9,189 bases of DNA from Sandaracinaceae bacterium. GTDB taxonomy: Bacteria > Myxococcota_A > Polyangia > Polyangiales > JAFGIB01. Under the pieces are notes generated by a model. It was not told the origin of the DNA. It saw only the letters and a list, made by a program, of their open reading frames with translations, and made no database searches. Both the position numbers and the translations under genes were made by a program. Below, in pieces: positions 1 to 9,111 of the stretch. Each line of letters opens with the position of its first letter. The first letter of the stretch is position 1. The stretch lies in NCBI GenBank assembly GCA_017881145.1, contig JADGRG010000729.1, positions 1 through 9,189 on the forward strand. Reading direction: 5' to 3'.

Positions 1-237
1 ATCGGAAGATCCTTTCCGTCTCGTCCACGGTGTGTCGGCAACACAGCAACGTAACGCTGCAGGCCCCGCCCCCGTGGCGATGGAGCCCCCACTCTCGGCG
101 AGGCTGCAGCCCGTGTCAAGACGAGAACGCACGCGACGAGCACTCCGGCTAGGCCTGGTCATGTGCGGGTCTGCGAAGCGTGTATATTTGGCGGGCCGAT
201 CAGCTGCAGCCGGCTGCGGCGAGCCTTGGAGGACACC
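1..237. other. Non-coding region upstream of the peroxidase gene
   Basis: No convincing gene is seen here. The open frames present lack a good ribosome binding site and resemble no known protein. The stretch holds several short perfect inverted repeats: TGTGT (31-35) with ACACA (41-45), CCACGG (25-30) with CCGTGG (72-77), TCTCGTC (19-25) with GACGAGA (120-126), and the palindromes GGCTGCAGCC (102-111) and GCAGCCGGCTGC (206-217). In such GC-rich DNA some of these are expected by chance. The upstream neighbour lies outside the window, so the region may include its terminator or promoter. Confidence 0.5.
183..188 (+). promoter_or_regulatory. Candidate -10 element of the peroxidase gene
   Basis: TATATT matches the sigma-70 -10 consensus at five of six bases and stands out as an AT-rich patch in GC-rich DNA. 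It lies about 50 bases before the chosen start codon, which would give a leader of roughly 40 bases. No good -35 hexamer is found at 16-18 bp spacing, so either an activator is needed or the match is chance. The 12-bp palindrome at 206-217 would fall just downstream of the transcription start, where a repressor could bind; this is inference. Confidence 0.3.
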
Positions 238-1389
238 ATGCACGCACCACGTTACGTAAAGACGACCCTCTTCTTGTCTACGTTGTCTGCGCTGTCTGCG
301 TTCGCGCTCGTCGCCTGCAACCAGAAGGAGGAGCGACCTCCGAGCGCCGCTGCCACTTCCGAAGCGCTGGCGCCAACGCCTGCGCCTGCAGCCGCGCCGC
401 CTTTCGATGTGGCCAAGGTGCAAGAGCGCGCCAAAGCCATCTGGACCGCGCTGCCCGCCAACATGGACTCGGCGACTAACCCAGGCACCGAAGCCAAGCT
501 CGCACTGGGCCGTCAGCTTTACTACGAGAAGCGCCTCTCGAAGAACCAGGACGCCTCTTGTAACACCTGTCACGACCTCGACAAGTATGGCATCGACGCG
601 CGCGTGCCCGGTGGCAAGACCTCGGCCGGGCACAGAGGCCAGATGGGCGCTCGCAACTCGCCCACCGTCTACAACGCGGCGTTGCACTTCACCCAGTACT
701 GGGACGGTCGCGCGGCGGACGTCGAAGCGCAAGCCAAGGGACCGATCCTCGATCCGGTCGAGATGGCCGTAACCGCCGACGCCCAAGTAGTGAAGATGCT
801 CAAGTCGATCCCCGGCTATCTGCCGCTCTTCAAGGCAGCGTTCCCCGAAGCCAAGGATCCCATCACGTACGACAACCTCGCGAAGGCCATCGGCGCCTTC
901 GAGCGCCGGCTGGTCACGCCAGGCCGCTTCGACAAGTTCGTGGCGGGTGACAAGAGCGCGCTCACCGAAGAAGAAGCCAAGGGCCTTTCGCTCTTCATGG
1001 ATGTCGGATGTCTCGCCTGTCACTCGGGGCCCGCGTTCGGTGGCGGCATGTTCCAGAAGCTCGGGCTGCTCAAGCCCTACCCGACCACCGATACCGGCCG
1101 CTTTGGCGTGACCAAGAACGAGAGCGACAAGTTCTTCTTCAAGGTGCCGACTCTTCGCAACGTCGACGACACCGCCCCCTACTTCCACGACGGATCCGTC
1201 CCCACACTCCAAGCAGCTGTTCAGCTCATGACCGAGTACCAGACCGCCAAGGGCACGCTGAGCGAGAGCGAGTTGGTGCAGATGGTGGCGTTCTTGAAGA
1301 GTCTGACGGGCACGATTCCCCACGACTACGTCAAGGAGCCTGCAGCCTTGCCGCCGGGCAAAGCGACACCCAAGCCCGATCCGACCTGA
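238..1389 (+). CDS. Lipoprotein dihaem cytochrome c peroxidase (CcpA/MauG family)
   Basis: A 383-residue protein that probably reduces H2O2 to water in the periplasm, using electrons from small c-type cytochromes or cupredoxins. ATG 238 is chosen because GGAGGA (228-233) lies four bases upstream and a lipoprotein signal peptide starts there, with lipobox L24-V25-A26-C27. A Pro/Ala-rich linker (about 28-54) leads to the catalytic body. Haem-binding motifs are C108-N-T-C-H112 (N-terminal, peroxidatic haem) and C258-L-A-C-H262 (C-terminal, electron-transfer haem). By family pattern, H132 matches the removable distal His of the first haem, W155 the Trp between the haems, and E175 the catalytic Glu. 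YFH317DGS with M331 fourteen residues later matches the Met ligand of the second haem. That Met argues for a true peroxidase rather than MauG, which has Tyr there. The tail after about residue 360 is Pro/Ala/Lys-rich. The downstream gene is convergent, so this gene is probably transcribed alone. Confidence 0.95.
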   Translation: MHAPRYVKTTLFLSTLSALSAFALVACNQKEERPPSAAATSEALAPTPAPAAAPPFDVAKVQERAKAIWTALPANMDSATNPGTEAKLALGRQLYYEKRLSKNQDASCNTCHDLDKYGIDARVPGGKTSAGHRGQMGARNSPTVYNAALHFTQYWDGRAADVEAQAKGPILDPVEMAVTADAQVVKMLKSIPGYLPLFKAAFPEAKDPITYDNLAKAIGAFERRLVTPGRFDKFVAGDKSALTEEEAKGLSLFMDVGCLACHSGPAFGGGMFQKLGLLKPYPTTDTGRFGVTKNESDKFFFKVPTLRNVDDTAPYFHDGSVPTLQAAVQLMTEYQTAKGTLSESELVQMVAFLKSLTGTIPHDYVKEPAALPPGKATPKPDPT

Positions 1390-1437
1390 TGGTTGGCGGC
1401 GGCCATACCGGCAGGGTTTGTCTCCAAGGTGTGCGCG

Positions 1438-2226
1438 CTAGGAAAGCAGGCGCTTGCGCACCGCGCGGCTCGACCAGAGCAGGAGCCCGATCGAGCCGGC
1501 GACCGTGTAGCCCACATCCCAGGCCAGCACGGACCACGACGCGCCGGTGTCGTGTGCGCCGTGGAAGGCGAAACGCGCGATGCGCACCGGATGCAGCAGC
1601 GGCAAGGCTTCGGCCACGTAGAGCCACGCGCCATGCAGGCGTTCTTCGATGGGGAAGAACACGTCCGAGAAAAGGAAGAGCGGTGTTAGGAAGAGCGTGA
1701 AGTAGTAAGAGAAGAGGTCGATGCTGCCGATGCTCATCGTGAACGCAAGCCCGAGCCCCGCGAAGAGTAAGCCCGCCAGCGGAATCACAGGCAGCACGCG
1801 CAGCGCTTGCATGGGTGTAGCCAGACCCAAGCCCATCGCGACCAAGAGGAAGATGCCTCCGTAGATGCAGGCGCGGATCAGTGCCCAGAGCGTTTCACCG
1901 ACCAAGATGTCGTCGGGCTCGACGGGTGTGGTGAGCATGCCCGCGTAGGACTTTTCGTAGGTCATGCGCACGAAGACGTTGTAGGTGGCCTCGAAGCTGC
2001 TGCCGTTCATGGCCGACACACAGATCAGGCCGGGCACCAGGAACTCCACGTAGGAGAGCCCGCGCATCTTGCTCACGTAGGCGCCGACGCCGAGGCCGAT
2101 CGACCAGAGGTAGAAGAGCGGCTCGAAGAAGTTCGGCAGAATGCTGAGCATCCAGGTGCGCTTGTACATGGTGGCGTTGCGGCGCGTGACCGCGAGCACG
2201 TGCGGAATGGAAATGCGCGAGCTCAT
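1438..2226 (-). CDS. ABC-2 type exporter permease, NodJ-like
   Basis: A 262-residue integral inner-membrane protein, the membrane half of the exporter whose ATPase lies immediately upstream. The chosen ATG overlaps the ATPase stop as ATGA, and a GGAGG site (complement of 2234-2238) lies seven bases before it, which suggests translational coupling. It has about six hydrophobic segments, roughly at residues 30-50, 60-80, 110-135, 145-165, 172-192 and 235-252. Family-like blocks are FLVPGL (62-67), SSFEATY (76-82) with FVRM following, TTPVEPDDILVGE (99-111), and SYYFTLFLTPLFLFS (173-187) followed by D188-VFFP. This order and the total length fit NodJ-type permeases of the ABC-2 superfamily. NodJ exports lipochitin oligosaccharides in rhizobia, but relatives elsewhere have unknown substrates. 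No nod biosynthesis gene is in the window, so the cargo cannot be named; a lipid, glycolipid or drug is possible. It ends 48 bp from the convergent peroxidase gene, and no clear intrinsic terminator is seen between them. Confidence 0.92.
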   Translation of the reverse strand: MSSRISIPHVLAVTRRNATMYKRTWMLSILPNFFEPLFYLWSIGLGVGAYVSKMRGLSYVEFLVPGLICVSAMNGSSFEATYNVFVRMTYEKSYAGMLTTPVEPDDILVGETLWALIRACIYGGIFLLVAMGLGLATPMQALRVLPVIPLAGLLFAGLGLAFTMSIGSIDLFSYYFTLFLTPLFLFSDVFFPIEERLHGAWLYVAEALPLLHPVRIARFAFHGAHDTGASWSVLAWDVGYTVAGSIGLLLWSSRAVRKRLLS

Positions 2227-3143
2227 GCGCCAGCCTCCAAGGTCGTGCCGGTCTCGGCGAGGAAGACGTCTTCGAGGTTGGCCCGGCGCATCACGTAGGC
2301 ACGCTCCGGGTCGATGGCCTGCAGCCGCTGCGGAAGCGCGCCGAGATCGGGTCCATACACCAAGAGCCTGGCTCCGGAGCGCAGCGAGCCCGTGCCCGGC
2401 AGGCCGTCGAGCAAGCGCAGCTCTTCTTCCTTGCTGCAATCGACTTCGAAGGCGTCGCGCCCGACGCGCGTGCTGATCAGCTGCTTGGGCGAACCCGCAG
2501 ACACGGCGCGGCCCTGATCCATGATCACCACGTAGTCGCAGAGCCGCTCGGCTTCATCCATGTAGTGTGTGGTCAGCAACACGGTCTTGCCCTGCGACTT
2601 CAGCTCGCGGATCTTCGTCCAGAGCGAAAGCCGCACGGCTGGATCGAGGCCGGTGGTGGGCTCGTCCAGAATCAAGAGCTCGGGCTGGTTGATCAGCGAC
2701 ATGGCGATCGCGAGCCTGCGCTTGAAGCCGCCGGAGAGCGCGATCACCGGCACGTTCGCGTGCGAGCCGAGCTCGAGGTAGTCGATGAGCTCGGCGATGC
2801 GCTTGCTCCGCTCGGGTTCGCGCAAGAGGTGGTAGCGACCGAAGACCTCGAGGTTCTCGACCGGTGAGAGCGCGTCGATCATCACGTTGTCTTGCAACGT
2901 CACGCCCAGGCGCGCGCGCACCGCACGGCTCTCGCGCGCCACGTCGAGGCCAAACACCTTCACGCTGCCGCTGCTGGGCGCGCTCACGCCGTAGATCATG
3001 CGCAGCGTCGTGCTCTTGCCAGCGCCGTTCGGACCGAGCAGCCCGAAGCACTGCCCAGCGTGCACCTGCAGGTTCAGCTCGTGAACCACCTCGCGCTCTG
3101 CGTAGCGCTTGGAGACGTTGATGACATCGACGACGGTGCTCAT
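2223..3143 (-). CDS. ABC exporter ATP-binding protein, NodI-like
   Basis: A 306-residue cytosolic ATPase that should power the permease encoded immediately after it. All motifs of an active nucleotide-binding domain are present: Walker A G37-PNGAGKST45 with K43, Q-loop Q84, signature L136-SGGF-KRR, Walker B LLILDE with D160 and E161, D-loop GLD (165-167) and switch H193. The signature has Phe where Gln or Met is usual. Residues about 220-306 form the variable C-terminal region seen in NodI/DrrA-type subunits. ATG 3143 is preferred because homology-like sequence starts there; an in-frame GTG at 3203 would add 20 residues with no family character. No clear Shine-Dalgarno precedes 3143, so the start is less certain than the identity. 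The gene follows clpB on the same strand after 81 bp that contain a GC-rich hairpin. Co-transcription with clpB is therefore possible but not shown. Confidence 0.95.
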   Translation of the reverse strand: MSTVVDVINVSKRYAEREVVHELNLQVHAGQCFGLLGPNGAGKSTTLRMIYGVSAPSSGSVKVFGLDVARESRAVRARLGVTLQDNVMIDALSPVENLEVFGRYHLLREPERSKRIAELIDYLELGSHANVPVIALSGGFKRRLAIAMSLINQPELLILDEPTTGLDPAVRLSLWTKIRELKSQGKTVLLTTHYMDEAERLCDYVVIMDQGRAVSAGSPKQLISTRVGRDAFEVDCSKEEELRLLDGLPGTGSLRSGARLLVYGPDLGALPQRLQAIDPERAYVMRRANLEDVFLAETGTTLEAGA

Positions 3144-3164
3144 GGCGGGCCGCGAGCATAGCGC

Positions 3165-3196
3165 ACGCAACACCTGGCGCCCAACGCCAGATGCGT
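3165..3196 (-). repeat. GC-rich inverted repeat between clpB and the ABC ATPase gene
   Basis: CTGGCG (3174-3179) and CGCCAG (3185-3190) form a perfect 6-bp stem with a 5-base loop. ACGCA (3165-3169) and TGCGT (3192-3196) can extend it across an asymmetric internal loop. On the minus strand it lies after the clpB stop and about 20 bases before the ATPase start. No run of T follows on that strand, so it is not a classical intrinsic terminator. It could instead attenuate or stabilise a clpB-ABC transcript. Confidence 0.45.
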
Positions 3197-3224
3197 CAGC
3201 CACCGCACCTTGGGAGCAGCTACT

Positions 3225-5828
<2,604 letters not shown>

Positions 5829-5937
5829 GAAAATTCCCTCCGCGCGGTAACCTAACCACGCCCTCCCGGGGATCAAGCCGCGCACCCGCAGACCGGCGCG
5901 TGTTTCAGCGGCTTTCCACTCCGAAAGGAGCTCGGTT

Positions 5938-7752
5938 TCAGAGCGCTTCGGCGCTGGGCACGAAAGCTCGCACATCGAGCGGCTTCTGCGAGTCGTCGGG
6001 TCCGAGAGCGCGTGTGAGCGCGTCCCAGTCGGCTGCGCTCGGGACTAGCCGGCGGCCGAAGTCGAGGGCGATACGTGCGCTCGGACGGTCACCCGCGGCT
6101 GCGAAGTAAAGCGCAAAGGCCAGCGGCTGCCCTGCAACCAGGCGTTGTGCCACCGGATCGAGCAGCGACGTGTAGGCGGTGGTCGACAGACGCGCGACGT
6201 CTTGGCGATAGGCAGCCGCCGCGACGAGCTCCTCGGTGCGGGTGACGTCGGAACCGATCACCTCGTAGAAGAAATGACTCGGTCGCAGCGCTCGGTAGAG
6301 TGTCGGTGCCGTGCGCGCGTCGGCGTCGAGCAGGACGGGGCGATCTTCAGTCAGCGTATCGAGCTCGGAGCGTGCTAGCTCGCCTTCGAGCAGGTAGGCG
6401 CGCAGGAGCGGTCGCAGCGCCGCGTCGTTCGGGGACAGACCTTGTGTGGCACTTCCGCGTTCCCAGAACGCGAGCGAGACGGTGCGGAGATCCGGCCGGC
6501 TCTGGGTCTCGGCTTGGCAGGCACGCAAGAGGCCGGCCGTGGCGGGGTTGCGCACCACTACCAGTGCGCCTGTTGGCAAGCGCTCGACGCTCTCGGCGTG
6601 CAGCGCGTCGAGAAGACCGAAGCTGCGGACGGTGGTGTGTGCCGCCGTCAGCTGCAAGCGCAGCGCGCCCAGCAACAAGAGACCAAGCGCGGCTCCCAGC
6701 TGGCCGCGACCGAGCTTGGGGGCGGACTCGCCAGCCGGGGCCAAGAGCACGCCGGCCAGAGCCGCCGCAAGCATGGCGCAGCCAGCCAGCAAGTGCGCCA
6801 GCATGCCGACTCCGTCGGGAGGCTGCGGGACCCGTCCCAGCACGCCATACACCGCGAACGGCACCACGCAGGCGATCACCCAGAGCATGCCGATGCGTCG
6901 CACGCCGGGGGTCTGCAGCGCTGCGATGGCTCCGAGCAGCGCCCCGATGCCAAGCACGCCAACCTCGCTCGTAACCACGCGGACGAATGACATGCTCGGG
7001 TGCATGTTCTGCGGCAGCGTCAGCACGGAATGAGTGGCGGTGTCCGCGAGCGAGCCACCTGCCAGCGCGCCCAGATGCATGCCGACGCCCCCGATCAGCG
7101 CGCAGATTGCCGCGCGAGCGATCGGCGCGAGACCTTTGGCGTGTTGAACGCGCACCAAGGTAGGCACGGTGGCCGGCACCAGCAGCGCCGCTGAGAGCAG
7201 ATCGTTGCCGAGGGCCGCACCAAGGCAGAGCGCCGCGGTGTAGAGCGGCCGCATATCGTGCGAGGGCCAGCGAGCTTCCAGGTAGGTGAGGCGTTCGAGC
7301 AAGAGCGTCGACAAGAGCAGCTGCAGCGCGAAACCTTCGGGGCGCAAGCCTTGGAGGAAGAGCGCGGGTGTGCCGGCGACCAGCAGGCTGAAGCCGAGCG
7401 CGACCGGTGCGATCAGCGCGTCGTGGGTCACGCCCTGCGCGCGCAGGAGTGTGTCGATGCTGCGATAGAGGGCAGCGCAGGCGAGCCCGAGCGCAAGCGC
7501 CGAGCCGAGCGCGACGCGCAGTGCGAGTGGACCGATGGGCAGCAGCGAGCAGAGCTTCCCGAGCAGCGCGGCCGGTAGTGCGAAGCAGCGTGCGTCGTCG
7601 CCGAGGCTCGCGCTCTGCAAGGCGAGCGAGCCGGCCAGGTAGCCGTGCGGCGCGGCATGCACCAAGCAGTAGATGAGTGGCACGAGCGCGGCAGCCAAAC
7701 GGCCCAGCCTGGAGATCGAGGAAGCCTCGGGTGCTTTGGCGAGCAGAGCCAT
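5938..7752 (-). CDS. Polytopic membrane protein, divergent DUF2723-like (GT-C fold)
   Basis: A 604-residue protein with about ten hydrophobic segments in residues 18-371 and a soluble C-terminal part (about 372-604). The layout resembles DUF2723 (TMEM260-like, GT-C glycosyltransferase superfamily). Shared features are LLGKLCSLLP (63-72), ALRVALGSAL (77-86), a helix with ALGNDLLS (180-187), and LPTGALVVV followed by SRPDLRTV (392-400, 418-425), the usual block after the last helix in that family. However, the DSGE and HPPGYP motifs of the family's first loop are absent: the matching stretch reads LAGS and RCFALPA. Catalysis is thus doubtful. ATG 7752 is chosen because a hydrophobic segment follows closely and upstream codons give a basic, low-complexity sequence. 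Its ribosome binding site is weak. The C-terminal 80 or so residues look helical and could be TPR-like. It could instead be an unrelated GT-C-like protein. The clpB gene follows 109 bp downstream; any functional link is unknown. Confidence 0.6.
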   Translation of the reverse strand: MALLAKAPEASSISRLGRLAAALVPLIYCLVHAAPHGYLAGSLALQSASLGDDARCFALPAALLGKLCSLLPIGPLALRVALGSALALGLACAALYRSIDTLLRAQGVTHDALIAPVALGFSLLVAGTPALFLQGLRPEGFALQLLLSTLLLERLTYLEARWPSHDMRPLYTAALCLGAALGNDLLSAALLVPATVPTLVRVQHAKGLAPIARAAICALIGGVGMHLGALAGGSLADTATHSVLTLPQNMHPSMSFVRVVTSEVGVLGIGALLGAIAALQTPGVRRIGMLWVIACVVPFAVYGVLGRVPQPPDGVGMLAHLLAGCAMLAAALAGVLLAPAGESAPKLGRGQLGAALGLLLLGALRLQLTAAHTTVRSFGLLDALHAESVERLPTGALVVVRNPATAGLLRACQAETQSRPDLRTVSLAFWERGSATQGLSPNDAALRPLLRAYLLEGELARSELDTLTEDRPVLLDADARTAPTLYRALRPSHFFYEVIGSDVTRTEELVAAAAYRQDVARLSTTAYTSLLDPVAQRLVAGQPLAFALYFAAAGDRPSARIALDFGRRLVPSAADWDALTRALGPDDSQKPLDVRAFVPSAEAL

Positions 7753-7794
7753 GCGGGGAGATCCAACCAGTGGCGCACGCGGGGCAAGCGACAA

Positions 7795-7810
7795 GGGAGC
7801 CGCAGCTCCC
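7795..7810. repeat. Perfect 6-bp hairpin
   Basis: GGGAGC (7795-7800) and GCTCCC (7805-7810) are separated by a 4-base loop. No T-run follows on either strand, so it is not an intrinsic terminator. It lies about 43 bases upstream of the membrane-protein start and could be part of that gene's leader or an operator. Confidence 0.4.
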
Positions 7811-7824
7811 GGCCCCGACACTAG

Positions 7825-7874
7825 CTTTTCGCGCGGCTGGCGTCGGAGTGCAAATCTCTTGGCAACTTTTCGCG
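7825..7874. repeat. Direct repeat CTTTTCGCG, two copies
   Basis: Identical 9-mers at 7825-7833 and 7866-7874 start 41 bp apart, close to four helical turns, so they would face the same side of the DNA. A third, 8-base variant CTTTCGCG at 8018-8025 abuts the lipoprotein start codon. This spacing and placement would suit binding sites for a regulator, but chance is not excluded. Confidence 0.35.
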
Positions 7875-7919
7875 AGTCGAGCCGCGTCGAGGCCTGTCCA
7901 CAGCCCCGCCGGTTGCTAC

Positions 7920-7956
7920 GCTCGCGGCCCGAAGGGACGCTCCACGCCCCGCGAGC
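7920..7956. repeat. 8-bp inverted repeat in the divergent region
   Basis: GCTCGCGG (7920-7927) and CCGCGAGC (7949-7956) are exact reverse complements across 21 bases. The spacer itself contains CCC-GAA-GGG (7928-7936). It lies 70-106 bases before the lipoprotein start codon. No T-run follows. It could be a dyad operator or a structured leader, depending on where transcription begins. Confidence 0.4.
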
Positions 7957-8025
7957 AAGGTGCCTACGGACAGCCTGACCCATGCAGTGGTTGCGGAGGC
8001 CTGGCGTGAAGGGGATACTTTCGCG

Positions 8026-9111
8026 ATGCGCAATTCACAGGAAAGACCAGCTATCGGACAACTCATCGCGCTGAGCGTTTGGGCGGTGCTTGCGGTCGCG
8101 GCCTGCAAGACCTCGGCGGCTCACAGTGTCGGTGCCGCAGGCAGCGACGGCGGAGAGGTTGTGGCGCGTACCAGCGCCAGCAACACCGCTGGGTCGAGTG
8201 CTTCTGGCGCCAACAACACGGCCGGCGGCCGTGCCGGCACGGCCGCCGATGCGGCAACCAGTGTGCATGCAGGACAGACCCGTGCCGACGCCTCCACCGG
8301 CCACAGCGTCGCGCCACCCGAGAACGATGCAGCTGTTGGCGGCACTCATGGCGGGACGGTCCATGACGCTGCCGTAGCAGTGACCAGCCCGCTCAACGGC
8401 ACGGTGCGCGTTGCCTACCTGCGTCACAGCACCGGCGGAGTCATCTGGGATGGTGGCGTAGAGGAGTTCATCGCGAGCTACGCCAGCGCGCACGGCAAGA
8501 GCTACCCCATCAACAAGATCACCTACCCGGACACTTCGGGCGGCTACCCGTGGGCCAACTACGCCTACGACTACTGGAACCTCTGGGTGGCGCACCAGGG
8601 TACCAGTCGTGACCGCGGCGAGTTGAATCTGGATGACCTGGCGAAGGACTACGACGTCATCATGTTCAAGCACTGCTTTCCGATGAGCGCCGTCGAGGCC
8701 GACGAGCCGTCGTCCAGCGTGTCCTCCGAGGCCAAGACTCTGGCTAACTACAAGCTGCAATACGCCGCGCTCAAGGCGCGCATGCATTCCTTTCCGCAAA
8801 AGCGCTTCCTGGTTTGGACGGGCGCCGCCCTCACCGTCGGAGACACCAACCCCGCGAATGCTCAACGCGCCAAAGAGTTCTTCGACTGGGTGAAGACAAC
8901 CTGGGACGAACCAGGAGACAACATCTATGTGTGGGACTTCTACGCGCTCGAGACCGAGGGAACGCTCTACCTGAAGCCCGAGTACGCAGCGGGAGCCAAC
9001 GACTCACATCCAAATGCAACCTTTGCGACGATGGTCGCGCCCTACATCGGCCAGCGCATCATCGACGTGATTGAAGGCCGTGGCGACACCGGCAGCCTCA
9101 CGGGCAAGTAG
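8026..9111 (+). CDS. Lipoprotein with low-complexity stalk and SGNH-hydrolase-like domain
   Basis: A 361-residue exported lipoprotein of uncertain function. ATG 8026 is chosen because a signal peptide starts there, ending in lipobox V24-A25-A26-C27, with GAAGGGG (8008-8014) eleven bases upstream. An upstream in-frame GTG at 7960 would add an acidic stretch that spoils the signal peptide. Residues 28-125 form a stalk rich in Ala, Gly, Ser and Thr, with no aromatic residue or Cys and five His. The globular part (126-361) has RHSTGG (133-138), YPWANY (174-179), a YDVIMFKHCFP block (K215, H216, C217), VWTGAA around W264, and DSHPN (326-330). A Ser in an HSTG context near the start of the fold and a late D-x-H (D326, H328) fit an atypical SGNH/GDSL esterase-like hydrolase with S135 as candidate nucleophile. 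A canonical GDS motif is absent, so the assignment is inference. A carbohydrate or cell-envelope ester substrate is possible. No partner gene is visible downstream. Confidence 0.75.
   Translation: MRNSQERPAIGQLIALSVWAVLAVAACKTSAAHSVGAAGSDGGEVVARTSASNTAGSSASGANNTAGGRAGTAADAATSVHAGQTRADASTGHSVAPPENDAAVGGTHGGTVHDAAVAVTSPLNGTVRVAYLRHSTGGVIWDGGVEEFIASYASAHGKSYPINKITYPDTSGGYPWANYAYDYWNLWVAHQGTSRDRGELNLDDLAKDYDVIMFKHCFPMSAVEADEPSSSVSSEAKTLANYKLQYAALKARMHSFPQKRFLVWTGAALTVGDTNPANAQRAKEFFDWVKTTWDEPGDNIYVWDFYALETEGTLYLKPEYAAGANDSHPNATFATMVAPYIGQRIIDVIEGRGDTGSLTGK

Larger units (their letters stand above)
7753..8025. promoter_or_regulatory. Divergent intergenic region with repeats
   Basis: These 273 bp separate the start codons of the minus-strand membrane protein and the plus-strand lipoprotein, so promoters for both should lie here. 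No sigma-70 promoter with two good hexamers is visible on either strand; TTGGCA (7859-7864) is -35-like but has no -10 partner. The region contains inverted repeats at 7795-7810 and 7920-7956, and three copies of a CTTT(T)CGCG element at 7825-7833, 7866-7874 and 8018-8025. A tandem GTCGAG (7876-7881 and 7886-7891) is also present. No gene was found inside. Confidence 0.5.

Noticed and set aside
32..259. Small open frame upstream of the peroxidase gene
   Set aside because: It has a GTG start without a ribosome binding site, an arginine-rich sequence with no family likeness, and overlaps the peroxidase start.
1390..1437. Bidirectional terminator between the convergent peroxidase and permease genes
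   Set aside because: Expected from gene arrangement, but no stable stem with a T-run could be found in the 48 bp.
1008..1700. Open frame of 230 codons on the plus strand over the peroxidase 3' end
   Set aside because: It overlaps the second haem-motif region of the peroxidase out of frame and runs antisense into the permease. It is Arg/Ala/Gly-rich with no domain character.
2227..2439. 71-codon N-terminal extension of the permease
   Set aside because: It overlaps the end of the ATPase gene out of frame and is Arg/Ala-rich. The ATGA-coupled start at 2226 has a good ribosome binding site and gives the normal family length.
5848..5877. Possible clpB promoter with TTGATC and a TAGGTT-like -10
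   Set aside because: The -10 match is only three of six bases, and neither a sigma-32 -10 (CCCCAT) nor a CIRCE repeat is present.
5919..5933. CTCC-GAAA-GGAG mini-hairpin after the membrane protein gene
   Set aside because: Only a 4-bp stem with no T-run, so it is not supportable as a terminator.
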